From the NCBI GenBank assembly GCA_008015565.1, contig SSFV01000033.1:1-35018 (forward strand): a stretch of DNA of 35,018 bases. The letters run 5' to 3'. Below are positions 8,945 through 18,671 of this stretch, one piece after another. How positions within the stretch are numbered: position 1 is the first letter of the stretch; every line of letters begins with the position of its first letter. The stretch comes from Nitrosomonas sp. GTDB lineage: Bacteria; Pseudomonadota; Gammaproteobacteria; Burkholderiales; Nitrosomonadaceae. A program made the translations under genes and the position numbers. The notes below the pieces were generated by a model, which did no database searches, was not told where the DNA came from, and saw nothing but the letters and a program-made list of their open reading frames with translations.

Positions 8945-10132
8945 ATGAGCACCGTCCGTCAAATAGCAATACTCGGATCTACCGGTAGTATCGGAGAGAG
9001 TACACTGGATGTTATCGCGCGTCATCCTGACCGGTTTCAAGCTTTCGCTCTGACTGCCAACAATAATACTGAAAAAATGCTATCGCAATGTCAGCGCTTT
9101 CAACCGCGCTATGCGGTAATGCTCGATCCAGAAAGCGCCAGACAACTGGCTGACGGCATACAAGCTGCCGGCCTCAATACTGAGGTATTCTCAGGAATTG
9201 AATCACTAGAAAGAGTAGCTTCACATGCCGAAGTCGATGCAGTAATGGCTGCCATTGTCGGTGCTGCAGGCATTCGTCCAGCTTTTGCCGCGGCACGCGC
9301 GGGAAAACTCATATTACTTGCCAACAAAGAAACGTTAGTGATGGCCGGGCGAATTTTTATGGATCTGGTAAAGCAGAATAATGCTACGCTGTTACCCATC
9401 GATAGTGAGCATAATGCGATTTACCAATCTTTGCCACATCATTTCAGTGGTAATTTAGCAGCGTCAGGTGTTAGCCACATTTTACTTACCGCATCTGGAG
9501 GTCCATTTCGATGTGCGCCTTTAGCTTCACTTGAAGAAGTAACGCCTGAACAAGCATGTGCGCATCCTAATTGGGATATGGGACAGAAAATTTCGGTTGA
9601 TTCGGCAACTATGATGAATAAAGGATTAGAAGTCATTGAAGCGCATTGGCTGTTTGATGCTCCTCCTGAGAAAATTCAAGTAGTGGTTCATCCGCAAAGC
9701 GTAATTCACTCAATGGTTGCCTATGTGGATGGTTCAGTCATAGCGCAATTGGGTAATCCAGATATGCGTACTCCAATCGCGCACGCAATGGGTTATCCGG
9801 AACGCATCGAAAGTGGTGTGCCCGCTTTGGATATGTTCAAAATTGGCCATCTTGATTTTGAAGAGCCGGATTTCAAGAAATTTCCCTGTTTGGAGTTGGC
9901 CTATAAAGCACTTGCAGCCGGTGATAATATGCCAGCAGTACTCAATGCCGCTAATGAAGTGGCAGTAGAGTCATTTCTCAGCAAGCGCATGGCTTTCACA
10001 GCCATTCCCGAAATGATTAAATATGTCATGCAGGCCGTCCCTCAAAATGAAATCGATACACTGGAGGATGTACTAACCGCAGACAATCTGGCGCGTGTCA
10101 AGGCGAGAGAATGGCTAACGAGGTTACAATGA
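8945..10132 (+). CDS. dxr: 1-deoxy-D-xylulose 5-phosphate reductoisomerase
   Basis: This 395-residue protein catalyses the committed NADPH-dependent step of the MEP isoprenoid pathway. The N-terminal Rossmann motif is [13 protein letters not shown]. The metal- and substrate-site regions follow: [20 protein letters not shown] and the flexible loop [18 protein letters not shown]. The start at 8945 (MSTVRQ) is preferred to an in-frame TTG at 8939 that overlaps cdsA. The gene is tightly coupled to cdsA and followed by 147 bp before rseP. Confidence 0.97.
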   Translation: MSTVRQIAILGSTGSIGESTLDVIARHPDRFQAFALTANNNTEKMLSQCQRFQPRYAVMLDPESARQLADGIQAAGLNTEVFSGIESLERVASHAEVDAVMAAIVGAAGIRPAFAAARAGKLILLANKETLVMAGRIFMDLVKQNNATLLPIDSEHNAIYQSLPHHFSGNLAASGVSHILLTASGGPFRCAPLASLEEVTPEQACAHPNWDMGQKISVDSATMMNKGLEVIEAHWLFDAPPEKIQVVVHPQSVIHSMVAYVDGSVIAQLGNPDMRTPIAHAMGYPERIESGVPALDMFKIGHLDFEEPDFKKFPCLELAYKALAAGDNMPAVLNAANEVAVESFLSKRMAFTAIPEMIKYVMQAVPQNEIDTLEDVLTADNLARVKAREWLTRLQ

Positions 10133-10279
10133 AAATGGCACGAAGTCACTCAACAAATTGGAACCATGTTCAATTTTTACTAATTAATGATAGTATCAAT
10201 ACACGTCCTAAACGGAATTACTGAATGTTAAGTATTGTGCAACTAAATCTTTTACCCAACTTGAGTCGCAGCAATTGAT

Positions 10280-11647
10280 ATGTCCATAACTTACACTATT
10301 CTTTCCTTTATTGTAGCGTTAGGCATATTGATCACATTTCATGAATTTGGTCATTATTTGATTGCCCGTTGGAATAACGTAAAAGTATTGCGATTCTGCA
10401 TTGGTTTTGGTCAGCCTATCTTTCGTAAACGTTGGGGAAAAGACCAAACAGAATGGGTTATCGCCGCAATTCCCTTGGGTGGTTATGTCAAGATGCTGGA
10501 TGAAAATGAAGGTAAAGTGGCGCCTGAAGATTTGCCGCGTGCATTTAACCGCCAGCCGGTAAATCGTCGTTTTGCCATTGTTGCCGCCGGTCCCATAGCC
10601 AATTTTTTGCTGGCCATTGTTTTATATTGGTTTCTTTTCATTTTAGGTGTAAGTGGCATGAAACCTGTATTGGGTCCTATCGAGCCGGATACACCAGCAG
10701 CGCAAGCTCAATTTGAGGCGGGGGAAACTATCGTCAGTATCGGGGATGAACCGATTGCGAGCTGGCAAGATGCACGCTGGTCTCTATTGCGGCATGCCAT
10801 CGACCAGTCAGCAAATATCAAAATTCAAGCAGTCAATAAAAGTGGTGAAATTAATTGGCGTCAATTGAATTTAAGCCATATTGATCCCAATACGTTGAAT
10901 GAAAATTTGCTTACTGTCATAGGATTCAATGGCTATCAACCTACGATAGAACCTGTGATTGCTCAAGTCATTGACGATGGCGTTGGTTATCATGCCGGCT
11001 TGCTACCCGGAGATGAAATTTTAGCAATCGATTCCCGTGAAATTCAAACCTGGCCAGAGCTTGTGCAAGAAATACGTACGAGTCCAGGACGAACACTGGA
11101 ATTAGAGGTATTACGAGATAATCAAGTCATTCGATTTGAAATTACACCCGAAGCAATTACAGAAAACGGCAAACAAGTTGGTAGAATCGGCGTAGCACCC
11201 GTTATTAATCAAGCTGAATTGGATGAACTAATGATCACAATCAGCTACCCGCCGGGAACAGCATTTCAGAAAGCGCTTGTGAAAACTTGGGAAACAACTG
11301 TACTCACCCTTCAAATGCTATTTAAGATGATTACTGGCGATGTATCCTGGAAGAATGTCAGCGGGCCGATTTCAATTGCCGATTACGCAGGACAATCCGC
11401 GCAAATGGGATTAGTATCTTATTTGGCATTCCTTGCTTTGATCAGCGTCAGCATCGGTGTTTTGAATCTACTCCCTATCCCCGTTTTAGATGGCGGGCAT
11501 CTCATGTATTATCTGATTGAGATGATCAGAGGATCTCCGCTTTCCGATGAAATTGTATTAATTGGTCAGAAGATCGGCCTCGTTATGCTGCTTACACTGA
11601 TGACTTTCGCCATATATAACGATATTAGTCGCCTCATCACTGGTTAG
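10280..11647 (+). CDS. rseP: RseP site-2 zinc metalloprotease
   Basis: This 455-residue intramembrane protease cleaves RseA-type anti-sigma factors within the membrane, and signal-peptide remnants, in the envelope stress response. Zinc motif HEFGH (His21, Glu22, His25) sits in the first membrane helix and the third ligand in VLDGGH near residue 403. Two PDZ domains lie between (about 115-195 and 215-290). Four membrane segments are visible. It is 3 bp upstream of bamA, the usual proteobacterial arrangement that links outer-membrane assembly with its stress sensor. Confidence 0.97.
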   Translation: MSITYTILSFIVALGILITFHEFGHYLIARWNNVKVLRFCIGFGQPIFRKRWGKDQTEWVIAAIPLGGYVKMLDENEGKVAPEDLPRAFNRQPVNRRFAIVAAGPIANFLLAIVLYWFLFILGVSGMKPVLGPIEPDTPAAQAQFEAGETIVSIGDEPIASWQDARWSLLRHAIDQSANIKIQAVNKSGEINWRQLNLSHIDPNTLNENLLTVIGFNGYQPTIEPVIAQVIDDGVGYHAGLLPGDEILAIDSREIQTWPELVQEIRTSPGRTLELEVLRDNQVIRFEITPEAITENGKQVGRIGVAPVINQAELDELMITISYPPGTAFQKALVKTWETTVLTLQMLFKMITGDVSWKNVSGPISIADYAGQSAQMGLVSYLAFLALISVSIGVLNLLPIPVLDGGHLMYYLIEMIRGSPLSDEIVLIGQKIGLVMLLTLMTFAIYNDISRLITG

Positions 11648-11650
11648 ATA

Positions 11651-13966
11651 ATGAAATTTTTCAAGTTTTCAGTTGCACTTGTAAGTTTCTTTTTTGTATT
11701 TTCATCATGGGCCAGTGAACCTTTTGTAGTAAAAGATATTCGCGTTGAAGGGATTCAACGTACCGAAGCCGGCACGGTATTTAGCTATCTTCCCATTAAA
11801 GTTGGTGACTTATTTGATGAAGAGAAAGCTACAGAGTCAATCAAAGCGCTTTATGCAACGGGATTCTTTAAAGATGTAAGAATTAAATCCGAGAACGGGA
11901 TTTTAATCGTAGAGGTCGATGAAAGGCCTGCTATTGCCGAGATTACGATTAATGGCGCCAAAGAGTTTGAAAAAGATAAGTTATTGGAAGGATTGAAGCA
12001 AGCGGGCATTTCGGAGTCTAGGATTTTCAGCCGCTCACTGCTGGAACGGGCTGAGTTGGAATTAAAACGTCAATATATTACCCGTGGAAAATATGCCGTC
12101 AAAATCACGACCACCACTACACCATTGGAACGAAACCGGGTAGGTATAAATTTTGACATCAATGAAGGCCGTACAGCGCGAATTAAAAGAATTAACTTTG
12201 TCGGTAACGAAAAATTTAAAGATAGTGAATTACGCGGACTGCTTGTTCTGCGAAAGCCTGATTTATTAAGCTGGTTTACCAAAAATGATCAATATTCGAA
12301 ACAAAAACTAGCCGCAGATCTTGAAACTCTTCGCTCTTTTTATCTGGATCGCGGTTACCTGGAATTCAATATTGAATCCACGCAAGTATCAATCACCCCT
12401 GAATTGCGCGACATCTATATCACAATAAATGTCACCGAAGGCGCCCAATATACCGTATCCGACGTCAAAGTGGCTGGCGATCTCATTATCCCGGAAGAAG
12501 ACATTCGTGAATTGATATTAATTAAAATCGGGCAAGTGTTTGCACGCGAGAAATTGACGGAATCCATTAAACTGATCACCGATCGATTAGGTGATGATGG
12601 TTATGCCTTTGCCAATGTCAACGCATCACCGGAGCTGGATTTGGAAAAGCGGCAAGCCGCCTTCACTTTTTTTATTGACCCAGGACGCAAGGTTTATATT
12701 CGCCATATCAATATTGAAGGAAATGATCGTACACGCGATGAGGTCATACGCCGGGAATTCCGCCAAATGGAAGGAGCCTGGTATTCCACCACAAAGATTA
12801 ATCTCTCCAAACAACGCGTAGACAGGCTTGCCTTTTTTAACAAAGTTGATGTTGAAACACCCGCTGTGCCCAACAAAACCGACCAAGTCGATGTGAATGT
12901 CAAAGTCGAAGAAAGGCCGACTGGCTCAATTATGTTTGGTGCGGGCTACTCCGATCGGCAAGGTATCATTCTGAACGCATCAGTTTCTCAGAACAACATT
13001 TTCGGTACCGGCAATTTTTTTAGCCTGGATGCCAACAGAGGCGCTATTAATGAAGTTTACTCCGCGTCTTTTACTAACCCTTATTTTACTGTCGATGGCT
13101 TAAGCCTTGGGTTTGATGCCTACAAACGCGACTTGGATACGCGCGCGCTGACCCAATTTGGCGCCTTTAAAACCGAAACACTGGGCGCTGGCTTCCGGGT
13201 AGGGGTGCCGATTGCAGAAAATGATATTGTATCGCTGGGGTTAGCAGCCGAAAATACTTCGATTGGCACATTTGCCAATAGCCCGCAGCGATATATTGAT
13301 TTTGTTAATGATTTTGGCAAAACTACCAATAATTTTCCGTTGACATTAAGCTGGGCTCGCGACCGGCGCGACAGTGCGATTTGGCCCACTTCCGGCACAA
13401 CTCACCGGTTATTCGGCGAAGTCAGCGTACCCGGCGGAGATTTGAATTATTATAAAGTCAGCTATCATCAAAAATGGTACTTTCCCATTACCGATTTCTT
13501 CACGCTACTGCTGAATACCGAATTCGGTTACGGTGATGGTTACGGTGGCAAGGACTTGCCTTTTTTCAAAAACTTCTTTGCCGGCGGTAATAATTCAGTA
13601 AGAGGGTATGATTTGAATTCACTAGGCCCTCGCGATGATACCTTGCTGCCCGGTAACATTTCTGAAACCAATCGCAGACTGCTAGCAGTCGGTGCCAGCA
13701 AGCGTGTCGTCGGCAATATTGAATTGATGTTTCCGGTGCCATTCTTGAGAGAAGATCGTGCTTTTCGCTTAAGCTTATTTCTCGACGGTGGTACCACATT
13801 TAACAAGTTCCATGAACTTAACAACTTTATGCGTTACTCGGCTGGCTTTGCATTAACCTGGGTTTCACCCATGGGGCCGTTGAAAGTCAGTATTGCCGAA
13901 CCCTTGAACGATGTGCCTGCCGATAATTTACAGCGCTTCCAGTTTATGTTCGGGCAACAATTTTAA
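11651..13966 (+). CDS. bamA: Outer membrane protein assembly factor BamA
   Basis: This 771-residue Omp85 protein inserts beta-barrels into the outer membrane. A signal peptide (cut after about Ser22) is followed by five POTRA domains (about 23-425) and a C-terminal 16-strand barrel. The barrel carries the lid motif VRGY near residue 651 and ends in Phe, the usual outer-membrane barrel signal. Length matches the family (about 760-810). It lies between rseP and skp, both functional partners. Confidence 0.98.
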   Translation: MKFFKFSVALVSFFFVFSSWASEPFVVKDIRVEGIQRTEAGTVFSYLPIKVGDLFDEEKATESIKALYATGFFKDVRIKSENGILIVEVDERPAIAEITINGAKEFEKDKLLEGLKQAGISESRIFSRSLLERAELELKRQYITRGKYAVKITTTTTPLERNRVGINFDINEGRTARIKRINFVGNEKFKDSELRGLLVLRKPDLLSWFTKNDQYSKQKLAADLETLRSFYLDRGYLEFNIESTQVSITPELRDIYITINVTEGAQYTVSDVKVAGDLIIPEEDIRELILIKIGQVFAREKLTESIKLITDRLGDDGYAFANVNASPELDLEKRQAAFTFFIDPGRKVYIRHINIEGNDRTRDEVIRREFRQMEGAWYSTTKINLSKQRVDRLAFFNKVDVETPAVPNKTDQVDVNVKVEERPTGSIMFGAGYSDRQGIILNASVSQNNIFGTGNFFSLDANRGAINEVYSASFTNPYFTVDGLSLGFDAYKRDLDTRALTQFGAFKTETLGAGFRVGVPIAENDIVSLGLAAENTSIGTFANSPQRYIDFVNDFGKTTNNFPLTLSWARDRRDSAIWPTSGTTHRLFGEVSVPGGDLNYYKVSYHQKWYFPITDFFTLLLNTEFGYGDGYGGKDLPFFKNFFAGGNNSVRGYDLNSLGPRDDTLLPGNISETNRRLLAVGASKRVVGNIELMFPVPFLREDRAFRLSLFLDGGTTFNKFHELNNFMRYSAGFALTWVSPMGPLKVSIAEPLNDVPADNLQRFQFMFGQQF

Positions 13967-13985
13967 CGCTATCGAGGCTTGCCAG

Positions 13986-14522
13986 ATGATGCTATTGCGA
14001 TTCATTAATGGACTATGGAATGGCATGGTAAAGGTTTTGATAACCATGATGTTAGTAGCTGGATGGAATAGTGTGCCAGCCGGTGACATCAAGATTGGTG
14101 TAGTCAATACCGAAAAAATACTGCGCGAATCGCAGCCGGCTATCCAGGCACAGAATAAAATTGAACAAGAGTTTATACCGCGCGACGAAGATATCAAGAA
14201 AATTGCTTTGCAGGCTAAGGCACTCCAGGAGAAGCTGGAAAAAAACGGTGCCAGCATGGAAGAAACGGAGCGGCGAAATATGGAAAGAAATCTGGCTAAT
14301 CTGAGCCGGGATTATCAGCGTGCGCAGAAACAAATGCGTGAAGATTTAAGTGCGCGTCAAAATGAAGAATACGGCATCATTTTGGATCGCACCAATCGCG
14401 CGATCAATAAAATTGCCGAAATAGAACAATATGATTTGATCTTGCAACTGCAAGATTCAGTATATCGAAGTCAACGCATCGATATTACAGACAAGGTCAT
14501 TAAAGAACTCAATAAAGAATAA
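13986..14522 (+). CDS. skp: OmpH/Skp family periplasmic chaperone
   Basis: This 178-residue periplasmic chaperone escorts unfolded outer-membrane proteins to BamA. An N-terminal hydrophobic segment (MVKVLITMMLVAGW) acts as a signal peptide. It is followed by KIGVVNTEKILRESQPA and a long charged helical region, the Skp tentacle, then a hydrophobic C-terminal strand. The start is uncertain: 13986 has GAGG upstream, and 14025 gives a tidier signal peptide. It follows bamA by 19 bp. Usually lpxD comes next, but here it is fabZ. Confidence 0.9.
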   Translation: MMLLRFINGLWNGMVKVLITMMLVAGWNSVPAGDIKIGVVNTEKILRESQPAIQAQNKIEQEFIPRDEDIKKIALQAKALQEKLEKNGASMEETERRNMERNLANLSRDYQRAQKQMREDLSARQNEEYGIILDRTNRAINKIAEIEQYDLILQLQDSVYRSQRIDITDKVIKELNKE

Positions 14523-14578
14523 TCCAAAACCTGAGCATCCCTTCTTTCATAAAATGGATGTAATTAAAGGAAAACTCT

Positions 14579-15022
14579 ATGAACACCATGAATATTCACG
14601 AAATCTTGAAGTACCTGCCACACCGTTACCCGCTATTGCTGGTTGATAGAGTTATTTCACTCGAGCAAGGCAAAGATATCGTTGCTTTAAAAAATGTCTC
14701 CATCAATGAACCTTTTTTTGCCGGGCATTTCCCACATCATCCCGTTATGCCGGGTGTGCTGATCGTTGAAGCCTTAGCGCAGGCGGCTGCGCTGTTAACG
14801 CTAAAAACCGAGAATGCCGTCAACAAAACCGATTCAGTTTATTATTTTGTCGGAATCGATGGCGTTCGCTTTAAGAAGCCTGTAATGGCCGGCGATCAAC
14901 TTATTCTCAAAGTCGCTATCGAGCGCCAGATTAAAGGACTGTGGAAATATTCCGCACGTGCCGAGGTAGACGATCAATTGGTTACCGAAGCGCAACTGAT
15001 GTGTACCGCCCGCCCGGTCTAA
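14579..15022 (+). CDS. fabZ: 3-hydroxyacyl-ACP dehydratase FabZ
   Basis: This 147-residue hot-dog-fold enzyme dehydrates 3-hydroxyacyl-ACP in fatty-acid elongation. Catalytic His50 ([12 protein letters not shown]) and Glu64 (IVEALAQ) are spaced 14 residues apart, as in E. coli FabZ. An AAAGGA ribosome site precedes the ATG. In most proteobacteria fabZ sits between lpxD and lpxA; both are missing here, so the gene is flanked by skp and rnhB. Confidence 0.96.
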   Translation: MNTMNIHEILKYLPHRYPLLLVDRVISLEQGKDIVALKNVSINEPFFAGHFPHHPVMPGVLIVEALAQAAALLTLKTENAVNKTDSVYYFVGIDGVRFKKPVMAGDQLILKVAIERQIKGLWKYSARAEVDDQLVTEAQLMCTARPV

Positions 15023-15037
15023 CCCGCCCTGATCCGA

Positions 15038-15646
15038 TTGCAATTGCGATCAATCCGCGATAGCACACCAACAATCTGCGGTGTCGATGAAGCAGGCCGC
15101 GGTCCACTTGCCGGTCCGGTATATGCGGCGTGCGTAATACTGAACCCGGCACGTGCGATTCTAGGCTTAGCGGATTCCAAGCAATTAAGCGAAAGACAGC
15201 GCGACATCTTTGCATTTGAAATCAAACAACACGCTATCGCATGGGCGGTTGCTTCGGCATCAGTGCAAGAAATCGATCAAATCAATATCTTGCAAGCAAG
15301 CTTGCTTGCCATGCAACGTGCGGTGGAAAGTCTCTTAATCCGCCCGCAACTAGTTCTTGTCGATGGTAAGCACAGCCCTCACTTCATCTGCCCGGCTCGA
15401 ACAATCGTCAATGGGGACAGCCTGGTACCCGAAATATCTGCCGCGTCAATTCTCGCCAAAACTGCACGCGATGCAGAAATGAAACGCTTACACACACTTT
15501 ATCCACAGTACGGATTTGATCAACATAAAGGATATGCTACCAAAGCACATATCGCAGCACTACAACGACATGGTGCTAGCGATATACACCGGAAAAGTTT
15601 TGCACCGGTCAAAGCACTGAACAATTTCCAAGCCGATGTCAGCTAA
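15038..15646 (+). CDS. rnhB: Ribonuclease HII
   Basis: This roughly 200-residue endonuclease removes single ribonucleotides and RNA primers from DNA. The N-terminal active site [15 protein letters not shown] gives Asp17 and Glu18. Two further acidic residues lie in LVDGKH and [12 protein letters not shown]. Length matches E. coli RNase HII (198). No ATG is available in frame: only TTG at 15038 or 15044 fits, 15 bp after fabZ, without a visible Shine-Dalgarno. Translational coupling to fabZ is likely. It closes the co-directional operon. Confidence 0.95.
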   Translation: MQLRSIRDSTPTICGVDEAGRGPLAGPVYAACVILNPARAILGLADSKQLSERQRDIFAFEIKQHAIAWAVASASVQEIDQINILQASLLAMQRAVESLLIRPQLVLVDGKHSPHFICPARTIVNGDSLVPEISAASILAKTARDAEMKRLHTLYPQYGFDQHKGYATKAHIAALQRHGASDIHRKSFAPVKALNNFQADVS

Positions 15647-15757
15647 TTTTTATCCTCCGCTTATCCATCTGGATGACTATTTTCCGCTGGCTTCCTCAGT
15701 GATTTGAAGCTATCTTTGCAAGGCTCTATTTGCATAATTTGTGCAATTCTACCGATT

Positions 15758-18646
15758 CTAAATCACCACAAAATCCGCATTAGTCATGGCCAGCCCGCCG
15801 CTTAGGGTGGCAATCTGCTGCACTGCGCCAGCACCGTTACCATTTGCATCGTATAGTAACGCACCGGTCGAACTGTTATAAATGATGTGATCATTCGCAT
15901 CCAAAGCATTGGCGCCAATCCTGAACTGTGCCGCAGGCAGCGTACCTACTGGCCCTAATGCCGCGAACACGGCGTTGTCAAGTTGGATGGTATCGTTCGC
16001 AACGTTATAGTCAGTGATGACATCGATATGACCGGTCGTCGTGAACTTGAAAAAATCATTTCCCGTTCCACCCGTCATGCGATTCGCACCTCTGCCGCCA
16101 TCGAGCGTATCGCTTCCGGCTCCCCCATTCAATTGATTGGCGGCGTTGTTTCCAATCATGCTATTGTTCAACGAATTGCCGGTGCCATTGATCGTAGAAG
16201 TCCCCGTCAGCGTCAAATTTTCCACATTGGCAGGTAAGTTGTATGTCAGTCTGCTGCTGACCGTGTCCGTTCCTTCATTGACTTTTTCGTACACGACGTC
16301 GCCCGCATTTTCGACCAGGTACGTATCATTACCGGTGCCGCCCAGCATCGTATCCGCTCCCGACCAGCCAGCCAGCGTATCGTTGCCGGCATTACCCGCC
16401 AAAACGTTATTGGCAGCATTACCGGTCAAATTATCATTGAACGCGCTGCCAAGCAGGTTCTCTACATTTTTGATGGCATCCAATCCAGAACCGCCGGTAT
16501 TTTGCTGCGTGACGATATTGAGATTGACGGTAATCGCTGCACCGGCCGTAGAGTAAGTCACGGTATCGTTATTCGATGCCGTGCCGGTTAACACATTGTT
16601 GCCCGCCGTAGCAGTGAGCAATGCTCCGGCACCTGAGGTAAAGCTTTTAGTGCCAATCAGCGGTGTTGCGGTACTGTCCGAAACACTCGCGTTCACGCTA
16701 AATGCGCCGGTAAAATTCGTTGCTGGCGTGAGTATCACGTTTGCCAGCAAAGCATTGACGTTAGCCACCGCACCGCTTGCTGTCCAGGTTGCCGTTGCAG
16801 CATTGTAAGTTGACGTTACAGCACCGGAGGTTCCCGTGCTCAAACTGCCGGCGGCAGCATTCGATAATTTCAATGTCGCAGTAACAGTCGTACTGTCGGG
16901 ATCAATCACTACAATATCTTTCAGATTCAGCGGCGTGTTTTGGGTATATTTTTCGGCGATGGTTAAGTTACTGACATTTGGCGTATTGTTGTTGATGTAA
17001 AATCCACCGTAAGAACCAAAAAAGTGATAGCTGAAAAGAAATGTGGCATAGGCATCCAAATCGCCGTCACCGTCGATATCCACAAAGGTTTGATTGGTAA
17101 CATGAGTACGATCAAAGCCTGTCGGTAAGCTGAAAGGAGCGCCACCGCCATCGGTAAATTGCGGATTGCTTGCCGTTCCCGTATTCCAGTATAAGCGCGT
17201 TGCATTGCTGCCGGTGAAAACTTCCTGGTCGCCATCTTTATCAATATCAGCAAAGGTCGGATTGCTACCATTCAAACCGAACGGATTGGTCTGTGGCGCC
17301 GCAAATATTGGATTAGTCTTTGTGCCGGTATTTCTGAAAAACAATGTGCTACCTGCGGCGTTACCGATAAATGCATCCAGGTCGCCATCTTTGTCGATAT
17401 CAGTGAACGTCGGGGTCGATTCATTACCGGCATCTTTTAAACCGAACGGATTGGTTTGCGGCGCAGCAAAAACCGGATTGTTAATCGTTCCTGTGTTCCG
17501 GTAAAACAATGTATTACCGCTGGAATTACCGATAAAGGCATCCAAGTCCTTATCGCCGTCGATGTCAAAAAAGGCCGAACTGGAGAAACTTCCTACATCT
17601 GTCAAGCCAAATGGATTGGTCACGGCGGCAGCGAACGCGGGATTCTTGGCCGTTCCCGTATTTTCATAAAACCGCGTATTGCCGCCTTCATTAGCATAAA
17701 AATCACGCTCACCGACAAAAGCATCCATATCGCCATCGCCGTCGATATCGACAAAGGTCGGATCGGGACTGTACCCGACGTCGCCTAAACCGAATGTGTC
17801 GCCAAAAGCAAAAGAAGGCGTGTAACCAGCGCCTGCATTCTCAAAATAAAATGCGCCGTTGCTATTACCAATTAAAGCATCCTGATCACCATCATTATCC
17901 ATATCGGCAAAAGCGGGTTGTGGATAGGTTCCGATATGACTTAAACCAAACGCATTCTCGCTGACTCGAAAAAATAGCGGATTACCGGCCGTGCCGATAT
18001 TTCTATAAAAGAAAGTAGCCGCTCCAAACGTATAATGATTCGAACCGACAAAAGCATCCAAGTCGCCATCGCCATCGATATCGGCAAAAGTTGGACTGGA
18101 ATTTCCATACACGCCATTTAAGCCAAATGGGTTGCTGACCGCTGCAGCGAATACCGGATTGCTAATTGTTCCGGTGTTTTTGAAAAAATACAGACCACCA
18201 TCGTATTCCCCGATCATAGCATCCAGATCGCCATCACCATCGATATCAACAAAAGTAGGATCAACGCTAACTCCCACATTGCTTAAGCCAAATGGATTGA
18301 TTATCGATGCAGCGAAAGCAGGATTGACGCTCGTGCCGGTGTTTCTAAAAAACAGCATATTCCCCGTGCTTTGTCCTACGAATGCATCCTCATCGCCATC
18401 ATTATCGATATCAGCAAAAGCATAGTTGATTCCGCTACCGATATTCGTCAAACCGAACGGGTTAGTCTGGGGAGCGGCAAACGCAGGATTTGCAGCCGTT
18501 CCAGTATTTCTGGAGAAAAAAGTATTGCCACCGCTCCCCGCTCTAAAAGCGTCCAAGTCGCCGTCACCATCAATATCGACTAATTCCGAAAAACCACTTA
18601 AGCCAAATGGATTGGTAGCAGTAAGAACAAAAACTGGATCTGACAT
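15758..18646 (-). CDS. Secreted FG-GAP/VCBS-repeat and RTX protein
   Basis: This 962-residue acidic protein has no Sec signal peptide. Residues 12-548 hold ten tandem units of about 55 residues built on NPFGL, DIDGDGDLDAF and FFRNTGT; each carries a Ca-binding DxDxDGDxD loop typical of FG-GAP/VCBS repeats. A cadherin-like segment (555-662) follows, then two clusters of RTX nonapeptides (GGxGxDxL style, about 735-775 and 835-865) and a C-terminal type I secretion region. Type I secretion is inferred from the RTX repeats and lack of signal peptide; no transporter is in the window. AGGAG precedes the ATG. It lies 25 bp after the TIGR03032 gene on the same strand, so likely one transcript. Function is probably surface or matrix binding. 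Confidence 0.9.
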   Translation of the reverse strand: MSDPVFVLTATNPFGLSGFSELVDIDGDGDLDAFRAGSGGNTFFSRNTGTAANPAFAAPQTNPFGLTNIGSGINYAFADIDNDGDEDAFVGQSTGNMLFFRNTGTSVNPAFAASIINPFGLSNVGVSVDPTFVDIDGDGDLDAMIGEYDGGLYFFKNTGTISNPVFAAAVSNPFGLNGVYGNSSPTFADIDGDGDLDAFVGSNHYTFGAATFFYRNIGTAGNPLFFRVSENAFGLSHIGTYPQPAFADMDNDGDQDALIGNSNGAFYFENAGAGYTPSFAFGDTFGLGDVGYSPDPTFVDIDGDGDMDAFVGERDFYANEGGNTRFYENTGTAKNPAFAAAVTNPFGLTDVGSFSSSAFFDIDGDKDLDAFIGNSSGNTLFYRNTGTINNPVFAAPQTNPFGLKDAGNESTPTFTDIDKDGDLDAFIGNAAGSTLFFRNTGTKTNPIFAAPQTNPFGLNGSNPTFADIDKDGDQEVFTGSNATRLYWNTGTASNPQFTDGGGAPFSLPTGFDRTHVTNQTFVDIDGDGDLDAYATFLFSYHFFGSYGGFYINNNTPNVSNLTIAEKYTQNTPLNLKDIVVIDPDSTTVTATLKLSNAAAGSLSTGTSGAVTSTYNAATATWTASGAVANVNALLANVILTPATNFTGAFSVNASVSDSTATPLIGTKSFTSGAGALLTATAGNNVLTGTASNNDTVTYSTAGAAITVNLNIVTQQNTGGSGLDAIKNVENLLGSAFNDNLTGNAANNVLAGNAGNDTLAGWSGADTMLGGTGNDTYLVENAGDVVYEKVNEGTDTVSSRLTYNLPANVENLTLTGTSTINGTGNSLNNSMIGNNAANQLNGGAGSDTLDGGRGANRMTGGTGNDFFKFTTTGHIDVITDYNVANDTIQLDNAVFAALGPVGTLPAAQFRIGANALDANDHIIYNSSTGALLYDANGNGAGAVQQIATLSGGLAMTNADFVVI

Positions 18647-18671
18647 CTTGATTCTCCTAAGTTATTAAAGA

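Noticed and set aside
10129..10224. 31-codon frame overlapping the dxr stop by four bases (ATGA)
   Set aside because: It is too short and has no motif or conserved feature; kept only as a possible coupling peptide between dxr and rseP.
16137..16556. 139-residue plus-strand frame across the RTX region
   Set aside because: It is the antisense reading of RTX repeats, which gives long Pro/Val/Ala-rich frames by composition.
15758..18646. Regularly spaced repeats of about 170 bp that could suggest an array
   Set aside because: They are in frame, degenerate at wobble positions and encode the FG-GAP/VCBS units; spacing and variation do not fit CRISPR.
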